This document shows positions 1 through 5,009 of a stretch of 5,009 bases of DNA, piece by piece; within the stretch, counting starts at the first letter, position 1, and every line of letters starts with the position of its first letter. The notes beneath the pieces are model-generated. The model saw only the letters and a list, made by a program, of their open reading frames with translations, was not told the origin of the DNA and searched no databases. Source of the DNA: JANQUM01 sp047630355 (GTDB lineage Bacteria; Bacteroidota; Bacteroidia; Cytophagales; Spirosomataceae); contig JBLHXN010000200.1 of assembly GCA_047630355.1 (NCBI GenBank), forward strand, positions 1 through 5,009. Reading direction: 5' to 3'. A program made the position numbers and the translations under genes.

Positions 1-860
1 AACTAAACATGATTTATCATTTCGATCATGCCGTGCCTCGAAACGAGCACAATTTCGTAGCTCCCGAACCCGAATTTACGTTAACAGAATTAAAAGCGAT
101 CTTTAATAAATGGGATGCCGCAATTGGTAATAACGGTTGGAACACCGTATATTTTGGCAACCACGATAACCCACGGGTGCTTTCCCGTTTCGGAAATACG
201 GATGGGTTTTGGAAAGAATCTGCAAAAATGATTGCGACATTACTGCTCACGTTGCGTGGAACGCCTTATCTGTATCAAGGAGACGAGATCGGGATGTCAA
301 ACAGTGAGTTTAAGTCAATTGAAGAATTTGAAGATGTGCAGGTTAGAAACGCTTACCAAACGCTGATTATTGAGCAGAAAAAAGAAGAAAAAGACTTCCT
401 AACGGCTTCAAACCGCATTGCCCGTGACCACGCCCGTACGCCGATGCAATGGAGTGCAAAACCAAACGCAGGGTTTTCTTCGGCAGAAAACACGTGGCTA
501 AAAGTAAACGAAAACTACAAAACTGTAAATGCTGACAGCCAAGAAAAAGACCCCAATTCAGTGTTAAATTATTACCGAAACCTGATACAACTTCGTAAAA
601 AAACGGCTGCCTTAATAACCGGAACATACGAAGATTTACTTCCAGAATCAGAAACCGTTTGGGTTTACAAACGCTCGGTATCTAAACTCAACTATTTGAT
701 TATCAATAATTTCACCGCAAAAAGCGAAGAATTTTCATCTGAATTATTGAACGATGATGCCACTTTTGTTTTCGGGAATTACGAGTCAGAAAATCCGTTA
801 TTGGGTACAACCCTATTTCTCCGCCCCTACGAATCGGTTATTTACAAAATAATAGGCTGA
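1..860 (+). CDS. GH13 alpha-glucosidase (oligo-1,6-glucosidase type), 3' part only
   Basis: This is the C-terminal half of a cytoplasmic or periplasmic glycoside hydrolase family 13 enzyme that releases glucose from short alpha-linked glucosides such as isomaltose-type oligosaccharides. The frame is open to the left edge: codons for Leu-Asn precede the first visible Met (position 9), and LNMIYHFDH matches an internal family motif, so Met at 9 is not the start. Counting from that Met, conserved region IV is FGNHDNPRVLSRFG (residues 49-62), with the transition-state-stabilising Asp at residue 53 (bases 165-167). It is followed by GTPYLYQGDEIGMSN (84-98), the ARTPMQW motif (142-148) and a C-terminal beta domain (about 205-283). 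Family members are about 540-560 residues, so roughly half the gene, including the nucleophile Asp and the acid/base Glu, lies outside the window. The region II residue that separates alpha-1,4 from alpha-1,6 preference is not visible, so the exact substrate stays open. The gene ends 23 bp from the convergent receptor gene, with no hairpin terminator between them. Confidence 0.93.
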   Translation, partial: LNMIYHFDHAVPRNEHNFVAPEPEFTLTELKAIFNKWDAAIGNNGWNTVYFGNHDNPRVLSRFGNTDGFWKESAKMIATLLLTLRGTPYLYQGDEIGMSNSEFKSIEEFEDVQVRNAYQTLIIEQKKEEKDFLTASNRIARDHARTPMQWSAKPNAGFSSAENTWLKVNENYKTVNADSQEKDPNSVLNYYRNLIQLRKKTAALITGTYEDLLPESETVWVYKRSVSKLNYLIINNFTAKSEEFSSELLNDDATFVFGNYESENPLLGTTLFLRPYESVIYKIIG

Positions 861-883
861 TGAAAATTAAGTGCCTCGTACCC

Positions 884-3304
884 TCAAAACTTCCTATTAT
901 ATCCCACTCTCACCACCTGCGTTTCGTAGTAATCCTGACTGATGTAATTGAAGCCCAGACCCTGAATTTCACGTTTGATGACCATCGTATTTAGTATGTC
1001 TGATGCGTTCAGGAAGATTTCGCCTTTATTTAAGGTCTTTTTCAATCCGGCATCCAACGAGAAACGGGTGCCGATTTTTCCCTGCGGAATTAAGTCGGGA
1101 GCGAGGTAAACGGCGGATAATTGAAAGTCAATTTTATTCCTCAAATGAGTCAGAGCATTCACTTTCAGCGTTCCTGAAATGAGTTGTTGCTGTTTTGCAG
1201 TGAATGTATTTGGCGTTGGATAAAGGTTATTCACCGTAAACGCATTAATCTGATTTCGGTAGATATTACCGTTTACGTTGAAAGACAACGCTTTGGATAT
1301 TTCCTGCGAAAGCAGCATTTCCACGCCTGAATTATAACTACGTCCGGCGTTTTGAAAAATGGCGTAAATAAGCTGACTCGGAGACAAATCGTTGCCCGGA
1401 ATTGTACTCGAAATTCGGGTAATTGTGCCGTCGGTGAAGCGGTGGTAAAGTGCCGAGTAGAAATAACCCCGCTTTATATTGGTTTTGTAACCCAACTCAA
1501 AAGAATTGGTAAACTGCGGGGAAAGGTTCGGATTGCCGACCTTGATAATTTCGGCATCGTCGTATTTCGGGAAGATTCGAATATCCACTTCGTTGGGGCG
1601 ATCAACTCTTCGGTTGTAGAAAAACGACAGTTTATTATTGTCGTTTATTTTCCACCCAAAACGCACGTTCGGGAACGGTTGGAAATAATCATAACCGCCG
1701 CTTTTGTACGTATTATGGTCAGGGTTTACCAAGTAATTGAGATTTACGTATTCCACCCGCAAACCAATTTCGGCTTCTATTTTTGGATTTTCGTACACAT
1801 AATTTCCGTAAACAGCGGGAATAGTTTCACTATAAGTTGCTTGTCCGCCCGCATCAATATCAAGCGGCGAATTTAGTCCGGGGAAAAACTGCATATTCGT
1901 CGGGATGTTGCGGCGGCGGACTTTAACGCCCGTTTCGATACTACCAAAGCGGAGCGGTTGCACGTAATCGGCGTTGAAATCGAAAACGCTTTCATCAGAT
2001 AATAATTTGAATGCATCTTCGCCTTGATACGTCGGGAAAATATTCGTGAAAAAGTACTGCTCATCTTCGCGGTGAAACGTATAATTAAAACCGAGGTTCA
2101 GCACCCGCCCCGGTTGGGTGTATTTGTATTGATACGCCGCCGTTGCCATTACGGTAGTTTTGAGTTCGTCTTCCAGAAATTGCCACAAACGTAATCGCTC
2201 GGAAAAGTCTTTATCGAAAAATGGTTGATCGCCTCGGTCAATTATTTTTTCGATACCCAAAAGCCCCGAAACGGTCAGCGTATTTTTATCATTGAAAGCG
2301 TAATCCACACCCATTTTGGTAGTCAAAAAGTGCGTATTCCGGTTTCGTTTTAATTGCTGATTTATAACGGATCCGTCATCGTAGAAGCGAGTCGTGAATT
2401 CGTTTTTATTCAGCGTTTCGGTATAAAGGTAGTCGGCGTTCAGAAAGACGTTGACTTTGTTTTTTCGGTAATTTAACGAAAGCGACGGGTTGATTTTCGG
2501 CGTGTTTGTGTATTGCGGTCGAATATTCGGCAAGTTTTCTCGCTTTACCCACAACGCACCCAAACCTCCGGCGAGACCGATTTTCCCGTTAAAACCTTCT
2601 TGTTTATTCTTCTTGTAAATGATATTGATAATTCCGGCGTTGCCATTCGCATCAAACTTCGCCGAAGGATTATTAATTATTTCAATTCGTTCAATCGCCG
2701 AAGCAGGAATATTATCCAATCCGTTTTGATTGCCAAAACCCGTGAGGGCAGTTTGTTTTCCGTCAATTAAAACTGACACTTTATTGCTACCCCGTAGTTG
2801 CACCTTTCCGTCCTGAACGGTCACTCCAGGCAGGTTTTGCATCGCCTGTAAAACCGAACCACCGCTTTGACTGATATTATCGTCAACGGAAAACGTCTTT
2901 TTGCCCATTTTTGAGTCAACGGCATCTTGCTTTGCCGTGACGGTTACTTCGTTCAACAGCTTTACATCTTCCTCCATAATTAATGTTGGAACGGTCAGAA
3001 ACTCCGACAAACTTCCCACAAAAATATCCTGAGTAATAGTTTTATAACCCACAAACGTTGCTTCAATTACGTAATTAGCGGGTTTTACATTGATAAGTAC
3101 AAAACGACCTTCTTCGTCGGATAACGTTCCGGTTATAAACGTATTATCGGTTTTACTTTTCAGCGAAACTGACACGTAAGGAACTGCGGTCTGGGTGGCG
3201 ACATCTTTTACCTGACCTGAAAGCGTAACTGCCGTCTTTTGGGCGGACGAATGAAGCGAAATATGGATGATAGAGAGCAGTATAAGTACTTGTAAAATTT
3301 TCAT
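884..3304 (-). CDS. TonB-dependent outer-membrane receptor (carboxypeptidase-regulatory domain, plug, outer-membrane beta-barrel family)
   Basis: An 806-residue outer-membrane transporter that would take up an unidentified ligand using energy from TonB/ExbBD. In order it shows a signal peptide (residues 1 to about 22, MKILQVLILLSIIHISL then SSAQ), a carboxypeptidase-regulatory-like domain (about 27-108, with SGQVKD and DEEGRF), the linker LLNEVTVTAKQ (116-126), a plug domain (about 145-232, with LQAMQNLPGV, QLRGSNKVSVLIDGK and the family signature NNPSAKFDANGNAGIINI), and a long beta-barrel rich in aromatic and charged strands to the end. The last residue is Phe, as in most proteins folded by BAM. 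The reading frame stays open 21 codons further upstream to a TTG at 3365-3367, but the ATG at 3302-3304 is preferred because it starts directly with the signal peptide and has an A-rich leader typical of Bacteroidota. About 800 residues is normal for this barrel family and shorter than SusC (about 1000). No SusD-like lipoprotein gene is adjacent, and no anti-sigma or sigma gene is visible, so the ligand cannot be named. Confidence 0.93.
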   Translation of the reverse strand: MKILQVLILLSIIHISLHSSAQKTAVTLSGQVKDVATQTAVPYVSVSLKSKTDNTFITGTLSDEEGRFVLINVKPANYVIEATFVGYKTITQDIFVGSLSEFLTVPTLIMEEDVKLLNEVTVTAKQDAVDSKMGKKTFSVDDNISQSGGSVLQAMQNLPGVTVQDGKVQLRGSNKVSVLIDGKQTALTGFGNQNGLDNIPASAIERIEIINNPSAKFDANGNAGIINIIYKKNKQEGFNGKIGLAGGLGALWVKRENLPNIRPQYTNTPKINPSLSLNYRKNKVNVFLNADYLYTETLNKNEFTTRFYDDGSVINQQLKRNRNTHFLTTKMGVDYAFNDKNTLTVSGLLGIEKIIDRGDQPFFDKDFSERLRLWQFLEDELKTTVMATAAYQYKYTQPGRVLNLGFNYTFHREDEQYFFTNIFPTYQGEDAFKLLSDESVFDFNADYVQPLRFGSIETGVKVRRRNIPTNMQFFPGLNSPLDIDAGGQATYSETIPAVYGNYVYENPKIEAEIGLRVEYVNLNYLVNPDHNTYKSGGYDYFQPFPNVRFGWKINDNNKLSFFYNRRVDRPNEVDIRIFPKYDDAEIIKVGNPNLSPQFTNSFELGYKTNIKRGYFYSALYHRFTDGTITRISSTIPGNDLSPSQLIYAIFQNAGRSYNSGVEMLLSQEISKALSFNVNGNIYRNQINAFTVNNLYPTPNTFTAKQQQLISGTLKVNALTHLRNKIDFQLSAVYLAPDLIPQGKIGTRFSLDAGLKKTLNKGEIFLNASDILNTMVIKREIQGLGFNYISQDYYETQVVRVGYNRKF

Positions 3305-3467
3305 TTTTTGGTTTGTTATTGACCTTTCCCAAATAATCCTGTTTTGCGGCAGGCAGTTTATAATCAACCAAGCTGCATCAAGGAAGGGTATTTTCTAATT
3401 ACAATGCAAATTTAACACTAAAGTCTGTAGGCAATTTGGAGAAACCCGTTTGAATTAAAAAAAACGA
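3305..3467. other. Intergenic region upstream of the TonB-dependent receptor
   Basis: This 163-bp AT-rich gap separates the receptor start from the stop codon of the PAP2 remnant and must hold the receptor promoter if the receptor is transcribed independently. I see no strong match to the Bacteroidota promoter pattern (TTTG about 19 bp before TAnnTTTG). The best partial candidates on the minus strand are TTTG at 3407-3410 followed by TACCCTTC at 3383-3390, and ATTATTTG at 3330-3337, neither convincing. An eight-A run at 3457-3464 reads as eight Ts just after the PAP2 remnant stop but has no hairpin before it. No coding potential was recognised. Confidence 0.5.
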
Positions 3468-3839
3468 TCAGATAGCAATTGAAGCGTTTAGAATGTACTC
3501 ACCGCCAGCATTGGAAAACGATACATTGACTTTGTCGTTTTTAAACGGCTTGGTGAATAAATATACGCTACCAATTCCGATGGCTGCCCCGGCAGTTACG
3601 TCATAAATATCGTATTTTCTGGCTTTTATGCGGGTATAACCCACGTAAGAAGCGGTCAGGTAAGCCAGGACGCCAACCGTCCAACCAAACCTTAGTTGTA
3701 AAAAAGAGGTCCCGATAAATGCCGCCGAGGTGTGAGGGTGCCTTTGTCACCTTTCCGAAAAATCAGGGTAGTTGCAAAAGCTGAAATGGTCAATGCGATT
3801 ACTAAAATATCACCCGAACGTTCCTATGTTGTTTGTATA
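3468..3839 (-). pseudogene. Decayed PAP2-type phosphatase gene (multiple lesions)
   Basis: Minus-strand translation gives three adjoining pieces of one PAP2 superfamily membrane phosphatase, an enzyme type that removes phosphate from lipid phosphates or undecaprenyl diphosphate. Piece A (3839-3814) reads YTNNIGTFG. Piece B (3811-3735) reads GDILVIALTISAF, then TLIFRKGDKGTL. Piece C (3734-3468) reads HTSAAFIGTSFLQLRFG, then AYLTASYVGYTRIKARKYD, then VTAGAAIGIGS, and stops with TGA. A and B are joined by what looks like one extra G in the GGG at 3813-3815. B and C are out of frame across a deletion near 3732-3740 that removes motif 1 (K..RP) and all of motif 2 (PSGH) except its His. In motif 3 (SRx5Hx3D) the nucleophilic His is replaced by Tyr (codon 3612-3614). 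The N-terminus and any start codon are missing. It lies just downstream of the DUF347 gene in the same direction, so it was probably its operon partner. Family identity is secure; the boundary of piece A is less so. Confidence 0.88.
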
Positions 3840-3872
3840 AGTAAATAATAAATGGGTTGAAGAAGGTATTTT

Positions 3873-4619
3873 TCAGGATTTGGCTAATTGAACCCTTCGT
3901 TTTTGAATGATTACCGCATATATCAGGAAGCCAACTAATATGGCAGCAAGCACTATTGACGAACCAACTGTTCCTAAATCAAAACCGCCTTTCTCGGTTG
4001 GTTTTGTCAGTAAATCGCCAAAGGTTGCCCCGAACGGACGGGTTAAGACAAAGGCAACCCAAAACAATACAACCCGTGAAATAGAAGTGAAGAAATAGCC
4101 AGCGACCGTAATCAAAATCAGCGACCCGATTAGCAACGCCCCACCCGCAAAACCAAGGCCTGAACTATCGGCGAGGTAGTCACCGAGGGCCGTTCCCAAT
4201 GTATTGGAAATCAGGATGGTCATCCAGTAGAACATTTCTGGGCGGAAAGTCTTGATATCGGTCACTGAAAGTGACCGCTCGCTAAACCACCAAACCGAGA
4301 GCATCGTGATGAGTAACGAAACCAATATCAGCGAACCCGTAGCGTAGCCAAAACCGAGCGTTCGGTCCATGTAATCAGAAATTGTTGTACCGGCGGTACT
4401 CGTCGAAACAATGACGAGCCAGTACAAAACCGGGCGGTAACGGTCTGCTTTGAGTTGAAGAATCAGCGTGACGACAAAAAAGCTGAGGAGCAATAGTGAG
4501 CTCACACCGTACCCGACGTTCATGGTCATGGACAGTAGGTCTCCCGCCGTTTCGCCGAGCGTGGTGGCACAAATTTTCATTACCCAAAAAATCAGGGTGA
4601 TTTCAGCTACTTTTTTCAT
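3873..4619 (-). CDS. DUF347/COG4705-type repeat integral membrane protein
   Basis: A 248-residue inner-membrane protein of unknown function, resembling the COG4705 'membrane-anchored' family built from DUF347 repeats. Eight hydrophobic segments can be drawn, arranged as four copies of a two-helix unit. Each copy carries G-x3-[GS]-D followed by L or Y: LGETAGDLL (21-29), AGTTISDYM (76-84), LGTALGDYL (141-149) and FGATFGDLL (196-204). The key Asp residues are 27, 82, 147 and 202. Three copies are followed by a GYG/GFGY/GLGF turn and a Leu/Ile/Val-rich helix. Positively charged loops (KADRYR, SERS, QKRRVQLAKS) and the MKK start all fall on one side, consistent with both termini in the cytoplasm. 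The open frame continues 23 codons upstream to a TTG at 4686-4688. The ATG at 4617-4619 is chosen because it precedes KKVAEITLIFW directly and the upstream stretch runs into the IS end. A PAP2 remnant follows after about 33 bp, suggesting a former operon. The family assignment is from recall of the repeat pattern; no substrate is proposed. Confidence 0.82.
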   Translation of the reverse strand: MKKVAEITLIFWVMKICATTLGETAGDLLSMTMNVGYGVSSLLLLSFFVVTLILQLKADRYRPVLYWLVIVSTSTAGTTISDYMDRTLGFGYATGSLILVSLLITMLSVWWFSERSLSVTDIKTFRPEMFYWMTILISNTLGTALGDYLADSSGLGFAGGALLIGSLILITVAGYFFTSISRVVLFWVAFVLTRPFGATFGDLLTKPTEKGGFDLGTVGSSIVLAAILVGFLIYAVIIQKRRVQLAKS

Positions 4620-4681
4620 CTTGTTGGTTAGGGGGGCTTTTTTTACTTTCCGATTTAAAACAACTGCAAGGATTTTATCCC

Positions 4682-5009
4682 GTTGCAATAGACTTCTTTC
4701 TTAATTAAAACTCGGTGTATTTCATGTGGTTTGTGGCTTTTTTAAGGTTTACAATTGCACTTATATTTCCCCAGTTTTTGTCGTAATTTTTATGTTTTCC
4801 CCTGAACCTACTACTGCATATCCTGAATATTTTACAGCAGCGGTTGAGGTGTTCTACTATCACCCTTTTTGAGGCTTGAGACTTATTTTCCTCTTTCTGT
4901 CCTTAAGTCAATGGCTTGTTATTTGATTTCTTATGGGGCATAATGCACTTATTATAAATGTGTTGTATCCCCAAAAAGCCCAAGTCTGCCAAAATAGTGA
5001 TGTCCTTTG
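4682..5009 (-). mobile_element. Terminal part of an IS5-like insertion sequence
   Basis: The transposase remnant marks the 3' side of an insertion sequence whose other end lies beyond the window. The IS terminus should fall shortly after the transposase stop codon, that is, between about 4680 and 4704. The plus-strand stretch TTGCAATAGACTTCTTTC at 4683-4700 is a candidate terminal inverted repeat. This boundary is an inference, because neither the matching repeat nor a target-site duplication can be seen. The IS appears to sit directly upstream of the DUF347 gene. Confidence 0.5.
4705..5009 (-). pseudogene. IS5-like DDE transposase, C-terminal part with an internal stop codon
   Basis: The minus strand encodes the last 99 residues of an IS5-family (DDE_Tnp_4-like) transposase, entering the window from the right edge. 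Before the stop it reads ADLGFLGIQHIYNKCIMPHK, with the second catalytic Asp in ADLGF (codon 4984-4986). After it comes QASKRVIVEHLNRCCKIFRI, with the third catalytic Glu in VEHLN (codon 4852-4854), then SRFRGKHKNYDKNW and AIVNLKKATNHMKY, ending TEF and TAA at 4705-4707. A TAA at 4903-4905 interrupts the frame exactly in the PLT-x-GQKEEN segment, where relatives usually have Lys, so a single AAA-to-TAA change is enough to explain it. The frame is otherwise open for 34 codons before and 65 after. The truncated product would lack the catalytic Glu and be inactive. The N-terminal half and the first catalytic Asp lie beyond the window. Confidence 0.85.

Noticed and set aside
861..883. Possible bidirectional terminator between the convergent GH13 and receptor genes.
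   Set aside because: The 23-bp gap shows no inverted repeat and no T run.
1352..1876. A 174-codon open frame on the plus strand inside the TonB-dependent receptor gene.
   Set aside because: It is antisense to a clearly recognisable receptor, its translation has no domain-like pattern, and it is best explained as a shadow frame.
3153..3371. A 72-codon minus-strand frame overlapping the receptor start.
   Set aside because: It overlaps the signal peptide and regulatory domain of the receptor in another frame, and its product is not recognisable.
3330..3410. Partial Bacteroidota promoter-like elements upstream of the receptor.
   Set aside because: Neither candidate -7 element matches TAnnTTTG, and no TTTG stands at the right distance from the better one.
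3457..3470. A run of eight Ts on the minus strand after the PAP2 remnant stop, considered as an intrinsic terminator.
   Set aside because: No GC-rich hairpin precedes the T run.
4468..4704. A plus-strand frame opposite the 5' part of the DUF347 gene.
   Set aside because: The minus strand encodes well-formed membrane repeats here; the plus-strand product has no recognisable character.
4792..4870. A short plus-strand frame starting with ATG and reading MFSPEPTTAYPEYFTAAVEV.
   Set aside because: It looked faintly like a REP-type transposase start, but the minus strand gives a far better and continuous IS5-like transposase match over the same bases.

Overview
The window looks like a chromosomal stretch from a member of the Bacteroidota, probably a Cytophagales-type environmental bacterium. 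The main evidence is a TonB-dependent receptor of the Bacteroidota 'carboxypeptidase-regulatory domain + plug + outer-membrane beta-barrel family' build. A-rich leaders without Shine-Dalgarno sequences upstream of the start codons, and the look of the other proteins, agree with this. No species can be named from the sequence alone.

Layout. Positions 1-860 (+) hold the C-terminal half of a GH13 alpha-glucosidase (oligo-1,6-glucosidase type) cut by the left edge of the window. It converges, with a 23-bp gap, on a complete TonB-dependent receptor gene at 884-3304 (-). Upstream of that receptor lies a 163-bp non-coding stretch, then a broken PAP2-type phosphatase gene (about 3468-3839, -). Next is an intact eight-helix membrane protein of the DUF347/COG4705 type (3873-4619, -). 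At the right edge (4705-5009, -) is the C-terminal end of an IS5-like DDE transposase interrupted by an in-frame stop codon.

How the parts fit together. The GH13 enzyme would cleave short alpha-linked glucosides. The receptor imports an unknown ligand across the outer membrane; no SusD partner is visible, so a link to glucoside uptake is only positional. The DUF347 protein and the PAP2 remnant lie in the same orientation with about 33 bp between them and look like a former two-gene unit whose second member has decayed. The IS remnant ends just upstream of the DUF347 gene, so an insertion probably reshaped that gene's promoter region.

The most informative points were found by translating outside the long open frames. 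They are a PAP2 pseudogene with at least three independent kinds of damage (missing N-terminus, frameshift, internal deletion) plus loss of the catalytic histidine; a transposase remnant with a single nonsense codon; and a precise 55/65/55-residue internal repeat in the DUF347 protein. I see no tRNA, rRNA, CRISPR array or convincing new multi-gene system.
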